Assembly (NCBI GenBank): GCA_964621615.1
Contig: CAZUMW010000021.1
Coordinates: forward strand, 1-64,000
DNA length: 64,000 nucleotides
Source of the DNA: CAZUMW01 sp964621615
Lineage (GTDB): Bacteria; Desulfobacterota; WTBG01; CAIYCZ01; CAIRTM01
Reading direction: 5' to 3'
The position numbers and the translations under genes are program-made. The notes beneath the pieces were generated by a model that saw only the letters and a program-made list of their open reading frames with translations, did not search any database and was not told where the DNA came from. How positions within the stretch are numbered: the stretch's first letter is position 1; each line of letters opens with the position of its first letter. Positions 51,854 to 61,317 of the stretch are shown here, in pieces.

Positions 51854-53296
51854 ATGCAGTACGAAGCGGTTATCGGACTTGAGGTGCATGCGCAGCTGAC
51901 CACGGGCTCTAAAATATTCTGCTCGTGTTCGACGCGGTTCGGAAAAGACGCAAATACTCAAACGTGTCCTGTTTGTCTTGGAATGCCCGGTGCTCTGCCC
52001 GTGCTGAACCGCACCGTAGTCGAATATGCGCTGAGGACAGCCCTTGCAACCAACTGCCGCATAAATTTGTTCAATCAGTTCGCCAGAAAAAATTATTTTT
52101 ATCCCGACCTTCCCAAGGGATATCAAATATCACAGTACGAGCTGCCGATATCAGAGCACGGTCACATCGATATAGACCTTCCCGGGGAAACGCAGACAAA
52201 GCGGATCGGCATTCACCGCATTCATATTGAGGAGGATGCAGGCAAGCTGATGCACGAGCTTGATGGTACCGTGTCCGATTCAAGCTTTGTCGATTATAAC
52301 CGTACCGGCGTACCGCTGATAGAAATCGTAAGCGAGCCCGACATGAAATCTCCTGATGAGGCAGGCGAGTATTTAAGAACGCTTCGCGCCATAGTTCAAT
52401 ACCTCGAAGTCTGTGACGGAAATATGGAGCAGGGAAGCTTCAGGTGTGATGCCAATGTGTCTGTCATGGTCAAAGGCGCAGCAAAATTCGGCACTAAAGT
52501 TGAGCTGAAAAACATGAATTCATTCCGCAATGTGACAAAAGCGCTTGAATATGAGATCAGCCGCCAGACCGCGCTCATTGAGGACGGCGAAACCATTGTA
52601 CAGGAAACCCGCTTGTGGGACGACAGCCGCTCCCGTACCATATCAATGCGCGGGAAAGAGGAGGCCCATGATTACCGCTATTTTCCTGATCCGGACCTGG
52701 TTCCGGTTGTTATTGACGATTCATGGATAGAAAAAGTGCGCGGCAGCCTGCCGGAGCTCCCCCGCACAAAAATCGACCGGTTTGTCGATCAATATTCAAT
52801 ACCGAAATACGATGCCGCCATTATAGCCTCAAGCCGCACGCTTGCCGATTATTTCGAAAGGTGTGTTTCCCGGCACAATAACCCGAAGGCTGCCAGCAAC
52901 TGGATTATGACCGGCATACTTCGACATCTTGACGACGTGAATGCTGTTGACCGTTTTTCTGTTACGCCCTCGCATCTAGCTGCAATGATTCAGCTTATTG
53001 ACAGTGGAACGATAAGCGGTAAGATCGCAAAAACCGTTTTTGAGGAAATGGTCTCATCGGGAAAGATGCCACAGGTCATTGTTGAGGAAAAAGGGCTTAT
53101 ACAGGTTTCCGATGAGGCTGAGATTGAAAAAACAGTCATATCGGTCATTGATGAGCACCCCGGTGAGGCACAGGCATACAGAGATGGCAAAGATAAGCTG
53201 CTCGGTTTTTTTGTCGGTCAGATCATGAAAAAAACCAAAGGCAAGGCTAATCCCAAAATGGCAAATGATCTATTGAGGAAACATCTTGGCCGGTAG
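51854..53296 (+). CDS. gatB: Aspartyl/glutamyl-tRNA amidotransferase subunit B
   Basis: A 480-residue protein from the ATG at 51854 (MQYEAVIGLEVHAQL); GGGA 6 bases upstream supports it over 51842. The GatB kinase domain includes FCSCSTRFG, CLGMPGALPVLN and DLPKGYQISQYE. The HxxIEEDAGKL motif (HRIHIEEDAGKLMHE) and KNMNSFRN are intact. The C-terminal YqeY/tail domain begins about 400. It phosphorylates Gln-/Asn-misacylated tRNA before GatA amidates it. No gatA or gatC lies in the window. Its 3' end overlaps mtnA by 11 bp. Confidence 0.96.
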   Translation: MQYEAVIGLEVHAQLTTGSKIFCSCSTRFGKDANTQTCPVCLGMPGALPVLNRTVVEYALRTALATNCRINLFNQFARKNYFYPDLPKGYQISQYELPISEHGHIDIDLPGETQTKRIGIHRIHIEEDAGKLMHELDGTVSDSSFVDYNRTGVPLIEIVSEPDMKSPDEAGEYLRTLRAIVQYLEVCDGNMEQGSFRCDANVSVMVKGAAKFGTKVELKNMNSFRNVTKALEYEISRQTALIEDGETIVQETRLWDDSRSRTISMRGKEEAHDYRYFPDPDLVPVVIDDSWIEKVRGSLPELPRTKIDRFVDQYSIPKYDAAIIASSRTLADYFERCVSRHNNPKAASNWIMTGILRHLDDVNAVDRFSVTPSHLAAMIQLIDSGTISGKIAKTVFEEMVSSGKMPQVIVEEKGLIQVSDEAEIEKTVISVIDEHPGEAQAYRDGKDKLLGFFVGQIMKKTKGKANPKMANDLLRKHLGR

Positions 53297-54347
53297 TGAG
53301 ATTCAGTCCATTGTCTGGGATGAAAACAGCTGCGTGCGCATACTGGACCAGACCAGGCTTCCCGCGCGTGAGGAGTATCTTGAATGCTGGGACATGCACG
53401 CCATTATGGATGCTATACGGCGTCTTTCCATACGGGGCGCTCCCGCTATAGGCATAGCAGGGGCACTGGCACTTGTGCTTGAATCGGAAAAAAGCGATGC
53501 TGCGGATGCCGGTGCTTTTATGGCAGAAATTGAAAAGAAGGCGAACAGTATAGAACAGGTACGCCCTACTGCAGTTAACCTGAAGTGGGCTCTTGACAGG
53601 CTGATTAACAAAGCCCGAAATCATGCAGGCGATGGTGTCGATCCTTTAAAATCAATAATTAAAAAAGAGGCCCTGAGGATATATCAGGCGGATTTGGAGA
53701 TAAACCGCTCAATCGGCGAACAGGGGCAGGCTGTTCTTCCGCGCCGGGCAACGGTCATGACCATCTGCAATACCGGCTCCCTTGCTACCGGTGGCCACGG
53801 TACCGCTCTCGGAGTCATCAGAACGGGCATCACGACAGGAAAAGATCTTCATGTTGTCGTTTGTGAAACGCGCCCGCTGCTTCAGGGGGCGCGGCTCACC
53901 TGCTGGGAGCTGCAGAAAAGCGGGATCCCGGGCACGCTGATTACAGACAGCGCTGCCGCGTATTATATGATCAAAATGGGGGTTGACCTTATTATTATCG
54001 GCGCGGATAGAATCGCTGCAAACGCTGACACCGCTAATAAAATAGGCTCATACAGCCTGGCGGTTCTGGCCCGCCATCACCGCATACCGTTTTATATTGC
54101 CGCACCCATATCGACATTTGATTTTTCTTTGTCTTCAGGAAGTGATATTCCGATTGAGGAGCGTTCTCGCGAGGAGGTTACGTTCATGGGCAGCCTGCAG
54201 ACCGCCCCCGAGGAAACAGCGGTATGGAATCCGGCTTTTGACATTGTTCCGGCGCAGCTTATATCGGGAATCATTACTGAAAAGGCGGTCTTTCAGTGCC
54301 CGCTCAAACAGCAGATTCAAAAGATTGCTGAGACGTCACATATCTGA
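53286..54347 (+). CDS. mtnA: S-methyl-5-thioribose-1-phosphate isomerase
   Basis: A 353-residue protein with a TTG start at 53286; GAGGAAAC lies 6-10 bases upstream, and the frame overlaps gatB. It has the eIF2B-like fold with LSIRGAPAIGIAGA near the N-terminus, the catalytic Cys in ICNTGSLATGG and the catalytic Asp in IIGADRIAANADTANK. This is the methionine-salvage isomerase. The same family also acts on other sugar phosphates. No other methionine-salvage genes are in the window. Confidence 0.94.
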   Translation: MAGSEIQSIVWDENSCVRILDQTRLPAREEYLECWDMHAIMDAIRRLSIRGAPAIGIAGALALVLESEKSDAADAGAFMAEIEKKANSIEQVRPTAVNLKWALDRLINKARNHAGDGVDPLKSIIKKEALRIYQADLEINRSIGEQGQAVLPRRATVMTICNTGSLATGGHGTALGVIRTGITTGKDLHVVVCETRPLLQGARLTCWELQKSGIPGTLITDSAAAYYMIKMGVDLIIIGADRIAANADTANKIGSYSLAVLARHHRIPFYIAAPISTFDFSLSSGSDIPIEERSREEVTFMGSLQTAPEETAVWNPAFDIVPAQLISGIITEKAVFQCPLKQQIQKIAETSHI

Positions 54348-54441
54348 TGTTGTTCGTGCTCATACATGTGACAAACACGGCTCAGCGTGCCGTGCAGGCT
54401 TATAGACGATGAAATAATTTGAGTTTTACTGCGCAACAGTA

Positions 54442-54716
54442 GTGTACAAAACAGTTTAACGAAGCCGGTTCGGGCGGTTTTCTGCAAAGCCCCCGCAACA
54501 ACTGCAACAGATTATGGAACGGCATGTGCCGTTAAACATCAGCATACACACGGCCCGGCGGAAGGTGCTGCCCGGGGTAATCCCTGCGCAATGCCTGCAT
54601 CGCCGTGACGTTGAGCATCATCGGGCCGTCCATAAAGTGTGGTTTTATATGGCGGAGGCTGCGCAGAGAACAGCCAGAACCGGACCTTGCTCAACACGTT
54701 AATTTATTTTGGACAC
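54442..54716. repeat. MITE-like repeat, copy 3
   Basis: About 275 bp. The left end is GTGTACAAAACAG (slightly decayed), the right end TTTATTTTGGACAC to 54716. It shares GAAGCCGGTTCGGGCGG, GGCCCGGCGGAAG, CATCGGGCCGTCCAT and GGCGGAGGCTGCGCAG with the other copies. It lies 95 bp after mtnA and 52 bp before ilvE, so it could affect ilvE transcription. Confidence 0.85.
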
Positions 54717-54767
54717 GTTTGACTTCGCACATCTAAATTCTTCACAAAAACACAGGAGATCAGGTGC

Positions 54768-55688
54768 ATGGAAACAGTTGACAAAATCTGGATTGACGGT
54801 GAGTTTGTAGACTGGGATAAGGCAAATGTGCACGTACTGACACATACGCTGCATTACGGTATGGGAGTGTTTGAAGGAATACGCTGCTACAAAGGCGAAG
54901 ATGATAAAGCAGCTGTTCTCAAACTCACCGAGCATGTCGACCGTCTTTTTCTCTCTGCAAAAATCGGCCTGATGGAAATACCTTTTACGCGCGAACAGAT
55001 TTCAGAGGCGATCTGTGAAACAATTCGTATTAATCATCTTCGAGAGGGATATATACGGCCGCTTGTTTTCATCGGTGAAGGTGAAATGGGTCTCTATGTT
55101 AAAACGCCGAATGTCAGGGTAATGATCGCCTGCTGGCCATGGGGGGCGTATCTTGGCGACGACGGACTCACACACGGCATTCGCGCCAAGATATCCTCTT
55201 TTACCCGTCATCATGTTAATGTCGGCATGACAAAAGCGAAAATTTGCGGAAATTATGTAAACTCTATTCTTGCCAAAAGGGAAGTAACCCTGTGCGGATA
55301 TGATGAAGCGGTTATGCTCGATTCTGAGGGATATATTTCTGAAGCAAGCGGGGAGAATATATTTATTGTGAAAGACGGTATAATCAAAACAACACCGCCC
55401 ACATCAATACTTCGCGGCATAACACGAGACGCTGTTATGGAAATAGCCCGTGATAATGATATACCGGTCGTGGAGCAGAGATTTACCCGCGACGAGCTTT
55501 ACATTGCCGATGAGTGCTTTTTCACCGGAACCGCTGCAGAGATTACTCCTGCGCGTGAGGTGGACAACCGGGACATTGGAACCGGCACGCCCGGTCCGGT
55601 GACAAAGCTGATACAGAATATATACTTTGATGCCATCAAGGGTAAGTTGTCGAAATACCGATCCTGGCTCACCCCGATACAGCTGTAA
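54768..55688 (+). CDS. ilvE: Branched-chain amino acid aminotransferase
   Basis: A 306-residue class IV PLP enzyme. The start reads DKIWIDGEFVDWDKANVHVL and THTLHYGMGVFEGIRCYKG. The PLP lysine is in NVGMTKAKICGNYVNSILA. The family stretch EGYISEASGENIFIVKDG and the cofactor-phosphate region (FTGTAAEITP) are intact. It moves amino groups between Val/Leu/Ile and 2-oxoglutarate. GGAG precedes the ATG by about 8 bases. It is monocistronic, directly downstream of MITE copy 3. Confidence 0.93.
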   Translation: METVDKIWIDGEFVDWDKANVHVLTHTLHYGMGVFEGIRCYKGEDDKAAVLKLTEHVDRLFLSAKIGLMEIPFTREQISEAICETIRINHLREGYIRPLVFIGEGEMGLYVKTPNVRVMIACWPWGAYLGDDGLTHGIRAKISSFTRHHVNVGMTKAKICGNYVNSILAKREVTLCGYDEAVMLDSEGYISEASGENIFIVKDGIIKTTPPTSILRGITRDAVMEIARDNDIPVVEQRFTRDELYIADECFFTGTAAEITPAREVDNRDIGTGTPGPVTKLIQNIYFDAIKGKLSKYRSWLTPIQL

Positions 55689-56003
55689 TGTTTGCACCTC
55701 CCCCAGAAAGGTGCAATTATCATAGCTGCGATACATTACAAACAGATTGTTCCTGTGTAACCGGCTGAAAATAACGGTTGTTTTGCATAGCTGCGGCTTA
55801 AGCGCCCTCAAAATATAAGGACACAGATAGTTAGGATACTAATTAGCGCTTGCATTTTATTTGACAACATGGTAGATTCCTGCTTGTTTCCTTGAAGCCA
55901 GAGACACATTAGCTTCACGGCTTCAATAAATAATCCTTACGTACAAACAGTATATCGTTTAAACTTTTCTGATTACGTAAAACCTCTATTGGGAGAAACG
56001 TGT
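55689..56003 (+). promoter_or_regulatory. Intergenic upstream of etfB with possible promoter
   Basis: No gene seen. TTGCAT with a 17-bp spacer to TAGATT around 55851-55879 is a plausible but weak promoter; a TTGACA at 55861-55866 lacks a matching -10. GGGAG at 55991-55995 is the etfB ribosome site. Confidence 0.35.
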
Positions 56004-56819
56004 ATGCATATTGTCGTGTGTGTGAAAATGGTTCCTGATACTACACAGGTCAGCATTGATCCGGTTACCAACACGCTTGTGCGCGAAGGGGTTCCATTTA
56101 TTACCAACCCGTTCGACACCAATGCCGTAGAAGAGGCGATCCGGTTCAAAGACCGCTATGGGGCATACGTTACCGCTATATCAATGGGCCCGCCTGCAGC
56201 AGAAAGCGTTTTGAGAAAAGCCATCTCAAACGGAGCTGACGAGGGGATTCTGCTCAGCGACAGGGCATTCGGCGGTGCTGATACACTTGCAACAAGCACT
56301 GCACTTGGATATGCGATCAAAAAAATACATGATCAGCGCCCCGTTGACATTGTTTTGTGCGGAAAGCAGACAATTGATGGCGATACCGCTCAGGTCGGCC
56401 CCGGAATCGCGCGCAGAATGGACATACCCCAGCTGACGCTGGTCGATGAGGTCATTTCAGTCAGCCAGGAGAAAAAGACCATAAAGGTTCGCAGAAAGCT
56501 GGAAGGCTATCACGAAATAGTAGAATCAGCCATGCCAGTTCTGATGACTGTTGAGCGCGAAATTAATACGCCGCGCTATCCTACAGTACCCGACCGTCTC
56601 GAAGCCGATGATATACCGATTACCGTATGGAGCAATAATACGCTTAAGCTCGACCCCAATACAATCGGGCTTCTGGGATCTCCGACGCAGGTCAGGCGAA
56701 TTTTTGCGCCTGAGCGCGAAAAGGGCGAAATTATGATGGGGGAAGGAGACCAGAAGGATACAGCTGTTGACTCCTTTTTTAATAAACTGACTGAGTGGGA
56801 CTTTGTTACAACCGAATGA
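56004..56819 (+). CDS. etfB: Electron transfer flavoprotein beta subunit
   Basis: A 271-residue protein from the ATG at 56004 (MHIVVCVKMVPDTTQ), with GGGAG 8 bases upstream. It carries the EtfB motifs NPFDTNAVEEAIRFKD, LCGKQTIDGDTAQVGPG and the signature region VRRKLEGYHEIVES. With EtfA it binds FAD and AMP or a second FAD and carries electrons from acyl-CoA dehydrogenases. It is followed 50 bp later by a ferredoxin-EtfA gene and then the membrane acceptor. Confidence 0.95.
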   Translation: MHIVVCVKMVPDTTQVSIDPVTNTLVREGVPFITNPFDTNAVEEAIRFKDRYGAYVTAISMGPPAAESVLRKAISNGADEGILLSDRAFGGADTLATSTALGYAIKKIHDQRPVDIVLCGKQTIDGDTAQVGPGIARRMDIPQLTLVDEVISVSQEKKTIKVRRKLEGYHEIVESAMPVLMTVEREINTPRYPTVPDRLEADDIPITVWSNNTLKLDPNTIGLLGSPTQVRRIFAPEREKGEIMMGEGDQKDTAVDSFFNKLTEWDFVTTE

Positions 56820-56869
56820 TATTTGTCAAGGTGTTAAGGTATACAGTCTTTATCAATTTGGGAGGCTAA

Positions 56870-58204
56870 ATGGAGCAGAAACCGAAAAAGAAAAAGAAAC
56901 CCCGCGGGCGGGCTCGTTTGCTGGAAGGAAAATGTATTGCCTGCGGCGCCCGGTGTCAGATGTCATGTCCTGTCGATGCCATCGAGATGAATGAAAAAGA
57001 AGAGCCGGTCATCGAAGAGAGCAAATGCATCGGATGCCGCAAATGCATCAAGGTGTGCCCTGCAGATGCTCTGGAAATTTATTATACTCCTGAAGAGGAA
57101 GCACTGCTTAAAGAGCTTGAAGCGGGCGGAGACGCTGCTGAGGAGCCTGAGGAAGAAAAAGTGGACGAAGGAAAATCAGCAGATACAGACATTTCGCAAT
57201 GGAAGGGAGTATGGGTTTTTGTAGAGCAGGTTGACGGACACGCTCACGAGGTTTCATGGGAGCTTCTCGGCAAGGGCCGGGAGCTGGCAAACGATCTCGG
57301 CGTTGAGCTTGCTGCTTTTGTGCTCGGTGAAAACATAAAGCCGCTTGCTGGTGAGGCGTTTGCCTACGGCGCCGACAAGGTTTATATTATCGACAGCCCC
57401 GTACTTAAACACTACAGAACAACCCCGTATCTGCACGGAACAGTAGAGCTTATTAATAAGTACAAGCCTGAAATAGTGCTGATGGGGGCAACAGGGCTTG
57501 GTCGCGATCTGGCGGGAGCGGTTGCCACAGATTTGAAAACAGGCCTTACCGCCGACTGTACCGGCCTTACAATCGATAAAAATCAGCGTATTCTTGAGCA
57601 GACACGTCCCGCATTCGGCGGAAATATCATGGCAACGATTCTCACGGAAACAAGGCGGCCGCAGATGGCCTCTGTTCGCCCCCATGTTATGCCCAAGCCC
57701 GAGTATCAGCAGGGCAAAAAGGGCGAGCTTATCGAGGAGCAGCTTACCATCGATGACAGTCAGATACCGACAAAAGTTCTGGAGGTTATTTCTTCAGCTC
57801 AGGAAAGCTCAGTCAATATCGCCGGCGCTAAAATTCTGGTTTCAGGGGGCCGGGGCCTGCAGAGCAAGGAAAATTTCAAGATACTCGAAGAGCTTGCCGA
57901 GACAATCGGCGGCGTTGTTGCCGGGTCGCGCTGCGCTTTTGACGAGGGCTGGATAGAGCACGCCAGGCAGGTGGGGCAAACCGGAAAAACGGTACGCCCG
58001 AAGCTCTATATAGCGTGCGCGATTTCAGGAGCAATTCAGCATCTGGTAGGAATGCAGGATTCAGATTATATTATCGCAATCAACAAGGATAAAACAGCGC
58101 CCATTTTTGAAGTTGCACACCTGGGAATTGTCGGTGATGTTTTTGACATCGTTCCCGGATTAATAGAAAAGCTGAAACAGTCAAATGCGAGAATTGTTGA
58201 ATAA
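56870..58204 (+). CDS. etfA: EtfA with N-terminal two-cluster ferredoxin domain
   Basis: A 444-residue protein. After a lysine-rich start there are two [4Fe-4S] motifs, CIACGARCQMSCP (one residue longer than canonical in the first loop) and CIGCRKCIKVCP. An acidic linker follows and then full EtfA: MGATGLGRDLAGAVATDLKT, TRPAFGGNIMATI and the FAD-binding C-terminal part with SGAIQHLVGMQDS. Ferredoxin-bearing EtfA proteins are known in anaerobes. The clusters may link flavin electrons to the Fe-S oxidoreductase downstream. GGGAGG lies just before the ATG. The order is etfB-etfA-oxidoreductase. Confidence 0.95.
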   Translation: MEQKPKKKKKPRGRARLLEGKCIACGARCQMSCPVDAIEMNEKEEPVIEESKCIGCRKCIKVCPADALEIYYTPEEEALLKELEAGGDAAEEPEEEKVDEGKSADTDISQWKGVWVFVEQVDGHAHEVSWELLGKGRELANDLGVELAAFVLGENIKPLAGEAFAYGADKVYIIDSPVLKHYRTTPYLHGTVELINKYKPEIVLMGATGLGRDLAGAVATDLKTGLTADCTGLTIDKNQRILEQTRPAFGGNIMATILTETRRPQMASVRPHVMPKPEYQQGKKGELIEEQLTIDDSQIPTKVLEVISSAQESSVNIAGAKILVSGGRGLQSKENFKILEELAETIGGVVAGSRCAFDEGWIEHARQVGQTGKTVRPKLYIACAISGAIQHLVGMQDSDYIIAINKDKTAPIFEVAHLGIVGDVFDIVPGLIEKLKQSNARIVE

Positions 58205-58230
58205 TCCATTAGAATACGAAAGGAGACACC

Positions 58231-60231
58231 TTGAGTAGCATAGAGCGCCTCATATTCGTTATTGTTTTCACTGGAGCCGTTTTATTCTTCTTGAGAAATG
58301 CCTTCCGGCTCCTTGCTACTGTTTGTCTTGGACGGTGGGATAACCGGTTTGATCGGCTTTGGTCACGTCTTGGTGATTTGCTCGCGTATGGATTCGGTCA
58401 ACTGCGGGTTGTACAGGAAAAATTCGGGTTTAACCATTTCCTCCTGTTCTGGGGATTCATGGTTCTTTTACTTGTGAATTTCGAATTTACCGTGTCAGGC
58501 ATATTCCCTGAATTCAGCCTTGATTTTATCGGATATGTTCCCTATGGCATTCTGCTGTTCCTTGCAGATATTATGTCACTGGTCGTGATAGGCTGCGTTG
58601 TTGCTGCCATTATCAGAAGAACCTTTTTCAGGCCACCGCATATTGATCCGACAATCGACGCGTATTTTATCTTAGGGCTTGTAGGCGCGCTGATGATAGC
58701 CTATTTCGGTATGCACGCATGTGAAATACACATGGGCGAGCTTGACATGGCATCCTGGATGCCGCTGTCAGGTGCAGCGGCAGCGCTGTTCAGTGCTGCA
58801 TCACATGAAACGGCACATATGCTCGCGCGCGTATTCTGGTGGATTCATGCAATCGTTCTGTTATTTTTCCTTAACTATCTGCCCTACAGCAAGCACCTTC
58901 ATGTGCTTACCGCTCTGCCCAATGTGTTTTTCAGAAGCAATAATATGGTATCAACTGTACCGGCCCTCAAATTCAAAAAAGGAGAGGAATTCGGTATTTC
59001 CAAAGTTGTTCAGTTTAAATGGAAAGACCTGCTGGATTTTATGTCTTGTACTGAGTGCGGGCGCTGCCAGTCGGTATGCCCTGCAACCAATACCGATAAG
59101 CCGCTGAATCCTAAACAGGTTATACACGAGGGCAAGCTTAATTTATTTAAAAACGGAAGCATTGTGCGTAAAACCAGACCGGCAGACATGCTAGCGTCTG
59201 CGCCTCCTGACGCTGAGATGGAAGTGCCGCTTATAAACGGCAGGGAGGAAAGCGTTTCCCGGGACGCTATATGGTCATGCACAACCTGCGGCGCATGTAT
59301 GCAGGTGTGTCCTGTGTTTATCGAACATGCGCCAAAAATTGTTCAAATGCGCCAGCATCTTGTCATGGAAAAAGCTGAATTTCCTGAAGAGCTTATTACA
59401 TTCTTTGAAAATTCCGAGCAGCGCTCAAACCCATGGGGCATTGCCCCGACAGACCGCGCCAAGTGGGCTGCGGATCTCGATGTTCCCGTTCTGTCGGACG
59501 GCGTAAAAGCCGAATATCTTTTTTATGTTGGATGTGCCGGTGCTTTTGATTCCCGTGCCCGCCAGGTTACCGTATCGGTAGCGAACATTCTTAATAAAGC
59601 CGGTCTTTCATGGGCTATACTCGGCAATGAAGAGCAGTGCTGCGGTGATTCATTGAGACGGCTGGGCAATGAGTATGTATTTGACCGTATGGTTAAGAAA
59701 AACCTCGAGCTATTCAACAAATACGGCATCAAAAAAATTATAACCTACTGCCCGCACTGCTTTACGACCCTTAAGAACGATTACAAGCAGTATGGCGCGG
59801 ACTTTGAGGTAATTCACCATACGGAATTAATTGACGATCTTATAAATAAGGGCGATATCAAGCCCGGCAAAAACTATACCGGCAGAACGGTTATTCACGA
59901 TTCATGCTACCTTGGCCGCTACAATGACATTTATCAGCAGCCCAGATCTATTGTGAAATCCTGTTCAGGTAAAGCACCAGTTGAAATGGAGCGGCATGGC
60001 GATAGAAGCTTCTGCTGCGGAGCCGGAGGCGGACGGATGTGGATGGAAGAGTTGATCGGAAAGCGGATCTATCTGGAGCGGACTCAGGAGGCACTCAGGA
60101 CGAATCCTACGACTATTGCGGTTTCCTGCCCATACTGTATGACTATGTTTGAAGATGGCGTGAAAGATGAGAAGGCGGCGGACAAAGTAAAGGTAAAGGA
60201 TATTGCTGAAATTGTTTCAGAATCATTGTAG
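58231..60231 (+). CDS. Membrane Fe-S oxidoreductase, ETF:menaquinone oxidoreductase-like
   Basis: A 666-residue protein with a TTG start (AAAGGAGAC 6 bases upstream). The N-terminal about 240 residues are a NarI-like cytochrome b unit with about six helices and conserved His (NHFLLFWGF, HACEIH, WWIHAI). Then two [4Fe-4S] sites, CTECGRCQSVCP and CTTCGACMQVCP, and two CCG domains (EEQCCGDS, TYCPHC, HDSCYLGRY, FCCGAGGG). This architecture next to etfBA is that of the ETF:menaquinone oxidoreductase used to drain beta-oxidation electrons into the quinone pool. The paralogous but split pair is at 26199-28340. Confidence 0.92.
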   Translation: MSSIERLIFVIVFTGAVLFFLRNAFRLLATVCLGRWDNRFDRLWSRLGDLLAYGFGQLRVVQEKFGFNHFLLFWGFMVLLLVNFEFTVSGIFPEFSLDFIGYVPYGILLFLADIMSLVVIGCVVAAIIRRTFFRPPHIDPTIDAYFILGLVGALMIAYFGMHACEIHMGELDMASWMPLSGAAAALFSAASHETAHMLARVFWWIHAIVLLFFLNYLPYSKHLHVLTALPNVFFRSNNMVSTVPALKFKKGEEFGISKVVQFKWKDLLDFMSCTECGRCQSVCPATNTDKPLNPKQVIHEGKLNLFKNGSIVRKTRPADMLASAPPDAEMEVPLINGREESVSRDAIWSCTTCGACMQVCPVFIEHAPKIVQMRQHLVMEKAEFPEELITFFENSEQRSNPWGIAPTDRAKWAADLDVPVLSDGVKAEYLFYVGCAGAFDSRARQVTVSVANILNKAGLSWAILGNEEQCCGDSLRRLGNEYVFDRMVKKNLELFNKYGIKKIITYCPHCFTTLKNDYKQYGADFEVIHHTELIDDLINKGDIKPGKNYTGRTVIHDSCYLGRYNDIYQQPRSIVKSCSGKAPVEMERHGDRSFCCGAGGGRMWMEELIGKRIYLERTQEALRTNPTTIAVSCPYCMTMFEDGVKDEKAADKVKVKDIAEIVSESL

Positions 60232-60250
60232 CTGACCGGCCGGGGTTTTT

Positions 60251-60289
60251 AAAAAGGCAGGGGTCAACCCATTGGCTTCTGCCTTTTTT
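60251..60289. terminator. Rho-independent terminator after etf operon
   Basis: AAAAAGGCAG (60251-60260) pairs with CTGCCTTTTT (60279-60288), giving a stem with A-run and T-run on either side; it may work in both directions. Confidence 0.88.
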
Positions 60290-60307
60290 ATTTATGGTAC
60301 TAATTGA

Positions 60308-61171
60308 ATGGCTCTCATTGTGGCCGAACAGCACCCCTCAATACATCTCACCAGGGCTGACATAAGCCGTTTCCGCAAAACCGTATTGAATTACTATCGT
60401 CATTATGCCAGAGATCTTCCGTGGCGGCAGACTGATAACCCGTATTATATACTTGTTTCCGAAATTATGCTGCAGCAGACACAGGTCGATCGCGTTATCG
60501 ATAAATACGTTACCTTTATTAAAGCGTTTCCCTCTGTCAAATCGCTTGCCGAATCACACTTTTCGGATGTTTTGAAGCTCTGGCATGGACTCGGATACAA
60601 CAGAAGGGCCAAATATTTATACGAATGTGCACGCTCGATAAATGAAATCCACAGCGGCACTGTGCCGCAGGAATATGACCAGCTTGTACGCCTGCCGGGA
60701 ATCGGCTCATATACAGCTTCTGCAGTGTGCGTTTTCGCCTTTAACCGCCCGCTGGTGTTTATAGAGACAAATATACGCACGGTTTTTATTTATTATTTTT
60801 TCAACGATCATCAGTCGGTTTCAGACAAACAGCTTTTTCCTCTTGTAGAAACTACGCTGTATCATAAAAATCCTTCTTTGTGGTATAATGCGCTCATGGA
60901 TTACGGGGTTTATCTCAAAAAGATGTATGGTAACCCCGCCCGCAAAAGCGCTCATTACATCCGGCAGTCTCCGTTCAAAGGATCTGACAGGCAGGTTCGC
61001 GGAATGATACTCAATCTGCTGATTGAACAACGAACCTGTACTTTGCATGACATAACCGGTGTAACGCGAGATTCAGAAATTCCTGATAAAAAATTAAATG
61101 AAATAATAGCACAGCTTGAACGGGAAGGTTTAATCCGGAAATCCGGCAGAAAATACTGTATTGCCGATTAA
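60308..61171 (+). CDS. MutY-like DNA glycosylase lacking the Fe-S cluster
   Basis: A 287-residue HhH-GPD protein. The catalytic Glu52 is in SEIMLQQTQV, the helix-hairpin-helix is LPGIGSYTASAV (129-140). The residue at the place of the MutY catalytic Asp is Glu153 (FIETNIRTVF). The four cysteines that hold the [4Fe-4S] cluster in MutY/Nth are absent: the region after MDYGVYLKK has none. The NUDIX-like domain is also missing and is replaced by a short winged-helix-like tail (EQRTCTLHDITGV, QLEREGLIRKSG). It is probably an adenine or thymine mismatch glycosylase of a divergent short subfamily. It starts right after the etf terminator. Confidence 0.8.
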   Translation: MALIVAEQHPSIHLTRADISRFRKTVLNYYRHYARDLPWRQTDNPYYILVSEIMLQQTQVDRVIDKYVTFIKAFPSVKSLAESHFSDVLKLWHGLGYNRRAKYLYECARSINEIHSGTVPQEYDQLVRLPGIGSYTASAVCVFAFNRPLVFIETNIRTVFIYYFFNDHQSVSDKQLFPLVETTLYHKNPSLWYNALMDYGVYLKKMYGNPARKSAHYIRQSPFKGSDRQVRGMILNLLIEQRTCTLHDITGVTRDSEIPDKKLNEIIAQLEREGLIRKSGRKYCIAD

Positions 61172-61317
61172 CAGGACCACAAGGAGCATTCATAGCCTGA
61201 CTTTGTCCGGCCTGTCCGGATAGTTTGCTGATAAAATGCCGAATTTTGATGATTCCGGATGATCCGTCCCGGTCGTGACATAACAGAATCGACAACAATA
61301 ATTATTCCGGGTGCGCA

